Below are positions 29,179 to 35,857 of a DNA stretch of 35,857 bases, piece by piece; position 1 is the first letter of the stretch; each line of letters starts with the position of its first letter. The position numbers were made by a program, and so were the translations under genes. The notes beneath the pieces were generated by a model that worked only from the letters and a program-made list of their open reading frames with translations, had not been told where the DNA came from and ran no database searches. Source of the DNA: a virus; the IMG/VR virus record IMGVR_UViG_3300024518_002029, positions 1-35,857 of that record; one strand, 5' to 3'.

Positions 29179-31244
29179 TAGGCGTTAGCAGTTGGCCCGT
29201 TCTCGTCCTCTAACACAAAAGTAGTTCCTGCCCCGGCTAATATGTCTTGCGCCTTTTTCCGGTCATAGCCATATGCCGATTCCATTATCTCAATGGCAGA
29301 GGCAGCCGGCAATTCCTTAGCGGCGACACTACTTACAAGCCCGATGAGGGACGTAACTTGAGCGCCGTTAAGCGCGACAAATACGCCGCCGACTACGGGC
29401 GCTTCCGGTGTTGATTCAACGCCTTGGGGTGCTTGTTCTCCTTCCTCAAAATCTGGTTCGTTAATCGGGTCCGGTTCTTCAAGATTTACCATTGCGGCAA
29501 AGTCGTCTTTCATTGGCTTGACCTTCTCTGCTATGCTCATGGCTATTTTATCAATCTCCTGTTCCTGGCGCTCGAACGTCATTAGCCCGAAATTGGGGAA
29601 ACGAACGTCAACGAGGGTAGCGATACGGGGCCAGTTCTCAAACTTTACCCGGTCAAGGTCCGACGGGTCACGTTGTTGCATTATCTGGAAAACCCGATCA
29701 TAAGCGCGGCCTCGTTCGGGGTTGTGCATTTGTAGCGCACGGTGGCGCTCAACTACCGCCGGGTCATCGCTGTATTGCTTGCCTAAGATTTCGCAAAAGA
29801 TAGCCTCGGCTAATGCCATTAGCCCCTTGTCTATTGCTTCGTTGTATTGCGTTGTCAGAACGTCCAACGGGGTCAGCCCTAAGTTCTTCGGGTAGCTGTG
29901 ATTGTAGCTAACTGACTGCTCCATATACCCCGCAATAGACCTAACACCGATTTCCGCAAGATGGGACGTTTGCAGCGCGAAGGTGTAAACCTCGTTGTTG
30001 ACGTTTTCCCAATTTAGCAGTTCAGCCGTCGCCGTGGTCGGTGCGACTGGCTTTTGTTCGATGTTGGTATTGAACATCGTTAGCGCCACCTGAATTTGGT
30101 CAGCCATCAAGTCATCGCTAATCCATTGCGTCGACGCTAGTGGCGCTTCGGCGTAAGAGTAGAAAGCATCGGCGGGAATTATTTCGTCCTTCATCGCCCC
30201 CGCTGATACCTTATACCGGACATTATCAAGTTCGGAGGCGTGAAGCATGGACCCGGTGCCGGAGCAAGACGGGCATTGGTGCGAACGGTTATCACCTAGG
30301 TACCCGTTGCCGTTGCAGTCGCCTAGGTCGTCGTCCTCATACGCGCAATCAAAGTCAAGACCGAACAACTTGGGGTAAACGTGCTTCCATTTACAAACGT
30401 CCTTTAGTGAACCGCCCCGAACAATCCGCTTTAATACGTGCCGGGCGGAGTAATACGGCGGGGCCTTAACGGTTGAATCTGACAGCACCCCGCAACGGTA
30501 AGCGCCGAACTTTGAACCGGGGAAGAAGTCGATGCCGTTTTGGTGGTTCTTGACTGTAAAGAACCGTTCCTTGCGATCCGTTCCGACAAACGTGTACCCG
30601 TCAGGTTGCGGGCTTAGTTCCTCCCGATAGACCACCGACCCACCGACGATGTAGGCCGTGTACGTTTCAAGTCGTACCATATGCCCCTTCGCGTTTTCTT
30701 CCACCCGCGAACGCAGGGAAATGGCGAACTCCGGCACCCCGTACTTATACCCGTAATTAATCGCCTCGTGTGAAGTGATTTCGAGCGGATATGGCTTAAC
30801 GTCAGTCAATAAACCCTCCTCGCTAACGATGGACTCAAATTCGGTTACAAACCATGCGTTCGGGTCGTGAAACTCGTAAAACAATTGCTGGCCCTGCAAA
30901 TAAGCATATAGGGAGCGATTGCCGAAGAAGTTGTAAACCTTGTCCTTAACTGCCTGAACTACTTCTTTGTCGGGGCTTTCGTACTTTTCCTTGATTCCAT
31001 CCACGCGGAAGGTCTTGCGGTAGATTGTTTCGGCGGGGCTTAGCACCTCCGGCGTTCGGGGAACGGTCACGGCGACCCGCTGGTCTATGTTCTCCCGACT
31101 TTCGCCCTTGCGAATCTCCTTCAACATTTCCTCCTGACCTTCGCCCGTCATCATGGCTCGTGACCAATCGGCCATCTCGCACATAAAATCGTAGTACTTG
31201 TGTCGTTCTCCGGCAATAGCCGCAATTATCTTTTCGTCTATCAT
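29178..31244 (-). CDS. Phage portal protein with cysteine-rich (zinc-binding) insertion
   Basis: A 688-residue protein from the ATG at 31244, which shares a base with the terminase stop (TAATG); an in-frame upstream ATG at 31295 is less likely. It is the dodecameric channel through which DNA is packaged. The body is helical and rich in charged residues, as expected. A cysteine cluster at C300, C310, C324 and C327 (CPSCSGTG) looks like a zinc knuckle inserted in the portal body, a known variant in Bacteroidota phages as I recall. A C-terminal acidic segment (about 580-600) precedes a short helical domain. Confidence 0.85.
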   Translation of the reverse strand: MIDEKIIAAIAGERHKYYDFMCEMADWSRAMMTGEGQEEMLKEIRKGESRENIDQRVAVTVPRTPEVLSPAETIYRKTFRVDGIKEKYESPDKEVVQAVKDKVYNFFGNRSLYAYLQGQQLFYEFHDPNAWFVTEFESIVSEEGLLTDVKPYPLEITSHEAINYGYKYGVPEFAISLRSRVEENAKGHMVRLETYTAYIVGGSVVYREELSPQPDGYTFVGTDRKERFFTVKNHQNGIDFFPGSKFGAYRCGVLSDSTVKAPPYYSARHVLKRIVRGGSLKDVCKWKHVYPKLFGLDFDCAYEDDDLGDCNGNGYLGDNRSHQCPSCSGTGSMLHASELDNVRYKVSAGAMKDEIIPADAFYSYAEAPLASTQWISDDLMADQIQVALTMFNTNIEQKPVAPTTATAELLNWENVNNEVYTFALQTSHLAEIGVRSIAGYMEQSVSYNHSYPKNLGLTPLDVLTTQYNEAIDKGLMALAEAIFCEILGKQYSDDPAVVERHRALQMHNPERGRAYDRVFQIMQQRDPSDLDRVKFENWPRIATLVDVRFPNFGLMTFERQEQEIDKIAMSIAEKVKPMKDDFAAMVNLEEPDPINEPDFEEGEQAPQGVESTPEAPVVGGVFVALNGAQVTSLIGLVSSVAAKELPAASAIEIMESAYGYDRKKAQDILAGAGTTFVLEDENGPTANA

Positions 31245-32506
31245 TACTTGAATGGTTTTAAGCGGGCAAAGCGGGTCTGGCGATACCGGCAGCAATCAAA
31301 AAAGTGATTGTTAGCGTCTATCGGGTCATTCAGCCAATTACCGTTAGCGTGTTGCTTGAACTTGTAGGTCTGTTGTTCTCTTATCGCTCCGTGGCTCCGC
31401 TTGGTTACGAATATCCGGTAGCCTCTTAGCTGGTTAATCCCTGACCGAACCGACCCGGGGCGCTTGACGGCCTTGCGGACGTTGTACCCTGCACGACGCA
31501 AGGCGTTGATCGTTGACGGGTGTGAACTATCCGCGATTATCTCGAACCTTTTACTTATATCTAAATCTTGGAAGCGTTTTATCATGTCCGCCTCGTTAAG
31601 CCCCGTCTCGTATATCAATTGGTCGCAATACAACTCATGTACCACCACCTGCTTGCCGTCTATTTCTTCCTTAATCTGGCGTTCCGCAAACTGGTACAGG
31701 CTGGTCGGGTCGTTGGTGAAGCCGAAGTCAAGGCCACCGCTTAACCCCTTGAGGTTCTCCGGCCATTCCTCGACTATCGTAATCGATGGGATAACAAGCC
31801 CCTCCGTAACGCCATATTCGCCCTCACCATACACCCGCCACAATGCTGGGTTAGTATGTTGTAGATTCTCAATTTCGGCTATCTGTGTAGCCTTTAAGGT
31901 GTGGTTATCCCTGTAGGTAGTCACCACTATATCAACGTCGCCTTTATCGTGCTGTCTCTTGTCCTCTAGTTCGGTCTTAATCCATACGTAAGCATCTGAC
32001 GGGTTAAAGTCCATTAGGACCGGCCCTGTGCAGCGCATAAGCAATTGAAAGAACTCTTTTGCGTAGTTGAGTTCGTTAGCCTCGTTGCAGTATAGGATAT
32101 TTGATTTGCGCCCCCTTAACTTCTGTTCATCGTCGGCACCGATAAACTCAACCATTCGCCCGTTAAAGCTAAAGGCCCGGTTCGTCTTATTGTAGGCGGG
32201 AACGCGTCCGGTAGCGGAGGCAAAAGCAAATACGATTTGCTCAAAGTCCTTTAGAACCGTTCCCTTTAGTGTTGCGGCGTGCTTCCTGACCACTAATGCC
32301 GTCCCCTTGTTTATTACTTCGTCTTCGCCTCCCTGTCGCCTTAGAATGCCCATAAACAGCCAACGGCAAAGGAGAATAAGGATAGCGAACGTTTTACCCG
32401 ACCGCGTCCCCCCCCGCATTACAACGATACGATTAGTCGTTGCATCCAATAGCCGCAACGTGTCCGTCTTTGGCATTTTAGTGATGGGGGCTGTTTTAAC
32501 CGTCAT
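31244..32506 (-). CDS. terL: Terminase large subunit (ATPase/nuclease)
   Basis: A 420-residue DNA-packaging motor. Walker A is GGTRSGKT (32-39) and Walker B is ILYCNEANEL (137-146, catalytic E142). The RNase H-like nuclease domain has LDFGFTNDPTSL (259-270, D260), IADSSHPSTI (324-333, D326) and a late acidic residue in DANNHFFDCCRY near 400-410. It is of the Terminase_3 type. It overlaps the portal start and the small subunit end by a few bases, so the three are translated together. Confidence 0.95.
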   Translation of the reverse strand: MTVKTAPITKMPKTDTLRLLDATTNRIVVMRGGTRSGKTFAILILLCRWLFMGILRRQGGEDEVINKGTALVVRKHAATLKGTVLKDFEQIVFAFASATGRVPAYNKTNRAFSFNGRMVEFIGADDEQKLRGRKSNILYCNEANELNYAKEFFQLLMRCTGPVLMDFNPSDAYVWIKTELEDKRQHDKGDVDIVVTTYRDNHTLKATQIAEIENLQHTNPALWRVYGEGEYGVTEGLVIPSITIVEEWPENLKGLSGGLDFGFTNDPTSLYQFAERQIKEEIDGKQVVVHELYCDQLIYETGLNEADMIKRFQDLDISKRFEIIADSSHPSTINALRRAGYNVRKAVKRPGSVRSGINQLRGYRIFVTKRSHGAIREQQTYKFKQHANGNWLNDPIDANNHFFDCCRYRQTRFARLKPFK

Positions 32507-32919
32507 TCGTCAAGGCCAAATAATTGGCGTAAGGCTTCGGGGTCTTGTACCGTTACTGTTTGTTCCGTTCTACTACCGTTTAATCGGTGGGCTTCCTCGT
32601 CAGTGCCAATCAACTTATAGAGGGCTAACTGTTTGGTTGCGTTGTCACTTTCGTACCACTTTTTGCGCATACCCGCCTTAAGGTCAACCTTGTTTTTGTT
32701 CAGGGCCGCTTTTATAGTGTCCGTTTTGTTCAAACCTAGATCATGGAACGTTGTACGGCAGCAAGGTAAATAGCTTACCACTTCATCAATAAACACTAGC
32801 TTTCGCTTAGTGATTTCTTCCAACGCTTGCAATTCCAATTCTTTAGCGTCGTACTTTACCGGACCCTTGGTACTTGCTCGTTTTGCTGGCTTCTTAGCCG
32901 GTGCTTTCTTTGCTGCCAT
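32503..32919 (-). CDS. Terminase small subunit
   Basis: A 138-residue protein. The N-terminus is a Lys/Ala/Pro-rich, unstructured tail (AAKKAPAKKPAKRASTKGPV). A helix-turn-helix-like part (YLPCCRTTFHDLGLNKTDTI) follows, and the WYESDNATKQLALYKLIGTD segment is recurrent in small subunits of Bacteroidota phages. It recognises packaging sites in the phage DNA. Position directly before the large subunit, with a 4-nt overlap, supports the call. Confidence 0.75.
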   Translation of the reverse strand: MAAKKAPAKKPAKRASTKGPVKYDAKELELQALEEITKRKLVFIDEVVSYLPCCRTTFHDLGLNKTDTIKAALNKNKVDLKAGMRKKWYESDNATKQLALYKLIGTDEEAHRLNGSRTEQTVTVQDPEALRQLFGLDE

Positions 32920-32923
32920 AGGG

Positions 32924-33757
32924 TTAGGGTTTTAAATTGAGCGCATGGGTCGGACCTGCCCCGCCTTCCTTCCCGCTGGATGCGGGCTGCTTCGTGCTTA
33001 CTTTAGCCTCATGCGCCTGTTGCCTTTCGGCAATGGTTATCTTTTCGCCTTTGTACATTCCCGCCCCGGCTTCGTCTATTGCGGAGTAGGGAAGTTCTGG
33101 ACAACTTAGCGTTAGCCCTTTTTCTAGTATTTTGATGTAGCGTAGCTGGAAGCCAGACATAAGGACGCCCCCGTAGTCTTTGGCTAGTTTCGTCATTGGA
33201 ATATTCCTAGTCCCGTACTTTTTCAGTACCATCTTTCCTAGAATGCTTCCCGGTGCTGCGTGAATCACTATCCTGTGAACCACTCCCCCGCCAAGCGCTT
33301 CAGGCAAAAGCCAAAGGTCTGAAAGACTCTCGCGCACAGCGGTAAGGGAGAAGCCCGAAGCCCGGTAAATAGTCCCGTCTCCGCATTGCGTCCCATCGCT
33401 AAACGAAAGAATCCATTTAATGTGCTTTGCGTTCTTTTTTAACAGCCGAAAGGCAATCGCCATACATCGACTTTCGGAGTTGCGGGGTAACAGTTCGCTA
33501 AACGCCATCCGGTTTAGTTCCATCATTTCGTTCCATAAGCAGGGGTTGCCGCAGCTGTCTACCACTAATGGCAATACCTTGCGCTTATCCATCGGCGGGC
33601 CAAAAGACATAACGCCTCCTAGCGTACCGTCTAAGAAGCACCCAAAGTGCAATTGGCTGTTCCCGCCAACTTTCCCGCTATAATGAAACTTCTTAACAAA
33701 GGCATTTGCAGCCTTTGAAGGGATAACCTTTACCTGTATGTCCTTTGCGCGGCCCAC
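32924..33757 (-). CDS. Mom-like DNA modification protein (GNAT-type fold)
   Basis: A 277-residue protein. The core (about 7-160) matches the phage Mom family by eye: FHYSG at 24-28, HFGCFLDGTLGGVMSFG, ELNRMAF and FSDGTQCGDGTIYRASGF (about 118-135). Mu Mom converts adenines in phage DNA to a carbamoylmethyl form and so protects it from restriction. A C-terminal basic tail (from about 245) is extra. It lies between a ParB-like gene and the small terminase, so it is expressed with packaging genes; this fits modification of DNA just before encapsidation. Related GNAT acyltransferases of other function cannot be excluded. Confidence 0.7.
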   Translation of the reverse strand: MGRAKDIQVKVIPSKAANAFVKKFHYSGKVGGNSQLHFGCFLDGTLGGVMSFGPPMDKRKVLPLVVDSCGNPCLWNEMMELNRMAFSELLPRNSESRCMAIAFRLLKKNAKHIKWILSFSDGTQCGDGTIYRASGFSLTAVRESLSDLWLLPEALGGGVVHRIVIHAAPGSILGKMVLKKYGTRNIPMTKLAKDYGGVLMSGFQLRYIKILEKGLTLSCPELPYSAIDEAGAGMYKGEKITIAERQQAHEAKVSTKQPASSGKEGGAGPTHALNLKP

Positions 33758-34356
33758 TATCTTTGCCCGTTTGAAGTCACCACCAAAAGGTACAGGGCGT
33801 TTCCATTCCCATTTTCATTGCCGAACGTTTCCGCATATTTGAACTCATCCGTTTTCTTCATTTCTGCCATCGCCTCTTTTATCTTTTCGGCCTGTTCATC
33901 GGCAAGGCTGAAGGTCATCTGCTGGAACGGTTCGCGGTCGCCATCCGGTAGATTAAATTCATCCGTTAATTCATCTTCATCGAGTCCCGACCATTCCGGT
34001 ATTTCTACGTCCCAATCTTCCAAATCTCCTTCCCCCCAATCTTCCGTTAAAAATGGTGCATCCCATTCCGAAGTATCACTAGTAGCATTATCCGCCAACG
34101 CCAATTCTTTCCGCTTAGGGTCATCAAGTTTTAAATCGGTGCGCTTGACCACAACCAGTTCCGTTCCGTCCGTTTCAACGATTCGGGTAGGGATGCCTAA
34201 CGCCTCAGCTTGTTCCATTACGCCGTTCCCGGCAATAAGGTAGTCTTCGCTGTCAATTAAGACGCTACGGCCTGCCCCTAGCTTTTGGAGCGACTTGTTT
34301 ATCAGTTCCTTGTTTCGGTCTGAATGTTTACGGTAATTCTTTGGGTCTTGTTTCAT
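33757..34356 (-). CDS. ParB/Srx-like domain protein beside the Mom-like gene
   Basis: A 199-residue protein from ATG 34356, chosen because it overlaps the previous stop as ATGA; an ATG at 34383 would add nine residues. Residues 5-65 resemble the N-terminal ParB/Srx fold (NYRKHSDRNKELINKSLQKL, then DYLIAGNGVMEQAEALGIPT, an AGNG-type loop in the usual AGHxR place). The rest is acidic and unstructured (SGLDEDELTDEFNLPDGDRE). Phage ParB-like genes frequently accompany DNA-modification enzymes; here it overlaps the Mom-like gene by one base, which points to a joint role. Its biochemical activity is unknown. Confidence 0.7.
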   Translation of the reverse strand: MKQDPKNYRKHSDRNKELINKSLQKLGAGRSVLIDSEDYLIAGNGVMEQAEALGIPTRIVETDGTELVVVKRTDLKLDDPKRKELALADNATSDTSEWDAPFLTEDWGEGDLEDWDVEIPEWSGLDEDELTDEFNLPDGDREPFQQMTFSLADEQAEKIKEAMAEMKKTDEFKYAETFGNENGNGNALYLLVVTSNGQR

Positions 34357-34790
34357 GCCGCCATTTGTTCCCGCCCCATACACAAGTCAAGATACACCCG
34401 CCATTCGTCGCTGACTGACTTGGTTTGCATCTGCTCGACAATAGGGTTGAATGATTTCTTAAGAATGTAGTAGTACCTGTCCCTGGTGGTTAGTTTGCCG
34501 TAGTAGGCAACGTCCGCAAAGTTCAGGTTGTACGTTTCGTGTATCTGCCGTAGGGACTTAATCTTACCCGCCCGCAGGGAGCCGATGTAAAAGAAGAATA
34601 GCCCGATCTCCCCTAAGGAGTGGGCGTTAAGTTTCTTAAGGTAGTCAGATAGTCCGCCGTCAGGGAAGTCCTCACGTAAGCACTTGGCTACTTCGGCCCG
34701 ACTCTTAACCCCGGAAAGGCGCAATGCCTCCCGGTAATGGGCTAGGGCGAACTCCCGCAGGGGTAGCTCAATAATTCGTATCCAATTCAT
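34353..34790 (-). CDS. Hypothetical protein at the head of the modification/packaging block
   Basis: A 145-residue protein from ATG 34790 (MNWIRIIELPLREFALAHYR); a GTG at 34811 would add seven residues. Helical, soluble, basic (LRAGKIKSLRQIHETYNLNF). Its stop overlaps the next start (ATGA). It is the first gene after the promoter motif at 34853-34868. Similar arrangements of a small unknown gene before a ParB-like gene are familiar, but I do not know its function. Confidence 0.6.
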   Translation of the reverse strand: MNWIRIIELPLREFALAHYREALRLSGVKSRAEVAKCLREDFPDGGLSDYLKKLNAHSLGEIGLFFFYIGSLRAGKIKSLRQIHETYNLNFADVAYYGKLTTRDRYYYILKKSFNPIVEQMQTKSVSDEWRVYLDLCMGREQMAA

Positions 34791-34852
34791 CCGGTTTGTT
34801 CTAATGCACACTGTAACGCCCCGCTAAGATATAGCCGGTCGTTTCCCGTTCT

Positions 34853-34868
34853 GTTGGAAAATTACACA
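34853..34868 (-). promoter_or_regulatory. Late promoter motif, copy D
   Basis: The minus strand reads TGTGTAATTTTCCAAC; a 22-nt stretch here (34847-34868) is identical to 24490-24511. It ends 41 nt before the GTG 34811 or 62 nt before the ATG 34790. A GGGG/CCCC hairpin overlapping the end of the previous gene (34868-34886) lies just upstream. It should start the ParB-Mom-terminase-portal block. Confidence 0.7.
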
Positions 34869-34873
34869 CGGGG

Positions 34874-35092
34874 TTAATTACCCCCTACCTGAACCTCTTT
34901 TACCCATTTTACGAAATGTTCACCAATGCTTTTATAGCTGGCGTCCGGTTCTTCTCCCTCAGTTTTTTTAAAGTGACCCTCGTTTACAAGGTCCTTAGTC
35001 GCCGCCGCTAGCCCCGCCAATGCGTTCAGCTCGTACGGTCCTATGCAATCCCTGAACCGCTCAATTGCGGCCTCTGCTAAAATATCCCTCAT
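34874..35092 (-). CDS. Small hypothetical protein
   Basis: A 72-residue helical protein (RDILAEAAIERFRDCIGPYE, then AGLAAATKDLVNEG) with no known domain. It follows a 16-bp palindrome and a terminator, so it is separately controlled, perhaps by the small regulator upstream. Its stop lies in the hairpin before promoter copy D. Confidence 0.55.
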   Translation of the reverse strand: MRDILAEAAIERFRDCIGPYELNALAGLAAATKDLVNEGHFKKTEGEEPDASYKSIGEHFVKWVKEVQVGGN

Positions 35093-35133
35093 GTCGTTTG
35101 TTTACTAATGCGACCGAAAGGTAATACTTTAAA

Positions 35134-35149
35134 GTTAGACATGTCTAAC
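35134..35149. promoter_or_regulatory. 16-bp perfect palindrome (candidate operator)
   Basis: GTTAGACATGTCTAAC is a perfect even palindrome 41 nt upstream of the ATG at 35092 and just after the terminator of the small regulator gene. Repressors of the helix-turn-helix type bind such sites. A TTTG (35149-35152) overlaps its upstream edge, so it may cover a -33 box, but a convincing -7 box at the right distance is not seen. Confidence 0.6.
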
Positions 35150-35164
35150 AAATATTTTAGGCAC

Positions 35165-35195
35165 AAAAAAAGCCGCGCCAATTAAGGCAGGGCTT
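35165..35195 (-). terminator. Intrinsic terminator after the small regulator gene
   Basis: On the minus strand AAGCC...GGCTT (35186-35195 with 35070-like partner at 35170-35179; two central mismatches, inner GCC/GGC pairs) with a TTAATT loop is followed by seven U. It stops transcription from the helix-turn-helix gene. Confidence 0.75.
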
Positions 35196-35222
35196 GATTA
35201 GTGAATGTTGTATCGGCGTTCG

Positions 35223-35420
35223 TTATTCGCCCAGGGTAAAGTCATCCGTTAGCTTGTCTCCTATCATTTCGTAAAGGCTAACAATGCCCTCAACTATCTT
35301 GATACGTCCGCTGCTATTAGAAAACGATGGAAGGGATGCGTACCCGAACATCTTTGCAACGTCCTTGTCTGTTATGCCTAAACGCTTTTTTAGGCGCTTG
35401 TACTTTTGCTCTGTGGTCAT
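35223..35420 (-). CDS. Small helix-turn-helix DNA-binding protein
   Basis: A 65-residue protein. After a basic start (TTEQKYKRLKKRLGITDKD), residues about 16-45 form a helix-turn-helix (ITDKDVAKMFGYASLPSFSN); Bacteroidota phages often carry this type of short regulator. A C-terminal helix (IVEGIVSLYEMIGDKL) may dimerise it. It is separated by a terminator from a gene that starts behind a 16-bp palindrome, which is its likely operator (inference). Confidence 0.7.
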   Translation of the reverse strand: MTTEQKYKRLKKRLGITDKDVAKMFGYASLPSFSNSSGRIKIVEGIVSLYEMIGDKLTDDFTLGE

Positions 35421-35434
35421 GGTTGTTATTTAAA

Positions 35435-35836
35435 TTAGTCGCGATTCTTAATAAAATCTTCTGTCCATTGCTTCGCTTCTTCCTCTGTCTTATTTGTCTG
35501 TCCACATATCTCGGATAGGTATGGGTAGCAAATTCCATCTGAACCAATTATGGTTCCAAATTTTGCACTCCCGTAGTAATCGCTTACTTCACGAAAAATA
35601 TTGCAGTCGGCTTTGGCATTAACGGAGCCTTGTATAAGTTTTTTTCTTGCCTGCTGAATAATAGTATTCATTGATTTTGATTTCATCTTTTTTACATTGT
35701 TTTCCATGTAGTATTGTTTAATTACTGACATGTGGTTAGCGAAGTTGATTAAAGAACCCGCTATTCTCCTTTTCAAGTTCGGACGCGGTGAGGGAAGAAG
35801 GAATCCATCGTTTCTTAGGTAGTGGCGTTCCTTCAT
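35435..35836 (-). CDS. A/T-rich hypothetical protein at the window edge
   Basis: A 133-residue protein from ATG 35836; starts further in (MSVIKQYYMENNVKK or MNTIIQQARKK) are possible. A basic N-terminal segment is followed by a small domain with two cysteines (NAKADCNIFREVSDYYGSAK, then IIGSDGICYPYLSEICGQTN). No family is recognised. Like the left end, it is more A/T-rich than the virion genes. The leader and any promoter are cut by the window edge. Confidence 0.55.
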   Translation of the reverse strand: MKERHYLRNDGFLLPSPRPNLKRRIAGSLINFANHMSVIKQYYMENNVKKMKSKSMNTIIQQARKKLIQGSVNAKADCNIFREVSDYYGSAKFGTIIGSDGICYPYLSEICGQTNKTEEEAKQWTEDFIKNRD

Positions 35837-35857
35837 GGTTGTAGTACGTGTGTCTTT

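Noticed and set aside
1-35857. CRISPR array or tRNA gene
   Set aside because: No regularly spaced repeat unit was seen, and no tRNA-like fold or prophage attachment site could be recognised by eye.

Overview
The window is most of the late (virion) half of a tailed double-stranded DNA phage or prophage of a Bacteroidota host. Three things point to that host group. A secreted metalloprotease at 3763-5661 ends in a domain resembling the type IX secretion (T9SS) sorting domain, which is known only in Bacteroidota. Start codons are preceded by A/T-rich leaders rather than strong Shine-Dalgarno sites. At least one promoter has the Bacteroidota TTG / TAnnTTTG form. The protease resembles those of Saprospiraceae/Lewinella-like marine bacteria, but that is from memory and is inference. 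No integrase, replication gene, tRNA or reverse transcriptase is visible, so whether this is a free phage or a prophage is open.

Layout. Positions 1-1452 hold plus-strand, visibly A/T-richer genes: a truncated ORF, a small unknown ORF and a beta-type DNA N6/N4-methyltransferase. The methyltransferase is bracketed by two identical 20-bp repeats, each followed within 5 nt by a strong hairpin. A 17-bp bidirectional terminator (1470-1509) separates this from everything to the right, which is on the minus strand and transcribed right to left. In transcription order from the right edge: an unknown A/T-rich gene, a small helix-turn-helix regulator (35223-35420) with a 16-bp palindrome beyond it, two small genes, a ParB-like protein and a Mom-like DNA-modification protein, small and large terminase, portal, MuF-like minor head protein, a small gene with no standard start codon, two large tail/baseplate-type proteins, a one-gene unit (24597-24803), tail completion and tail genes, a tail assembly chaperone with a probable -1 frameshift extension, the tape measure protein, then scaffold and major capsid candidates, a set of modular tail-fibre/appendage proteins, and finally a lysis region (DUF5675-like protein, small membrane protein, protease, holin, second membrane protein) and a calcineurin-type phosphoesterase.

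Transcription architecture is unusually readable. Four gene blocks begin just after a hairpin or intrinsic terminator with a shared motif (about GTGTAATTTTCCAACA on the minus strand) at 34853, 24496, 21051 and 18131. In three of the four, the motif ends exactly 33 nt before the start codon. A fifth unit, the single gene 24597-24803, has a different, host-type promoter with a palindrome in its spacer. I read this as phage-specific late promoters plus one separately regulated accessory gene.

The points most worth following up are the repeat/hairpin-bracketed methyltransferase, the fixed-spacing promoter family, the ParB-like plus Mom-like pair beside the terminase, the T9SS-type protease inside the lysis region, the chaperone frameshift, and the unusual gene order with the capsid genes after the tape measure.
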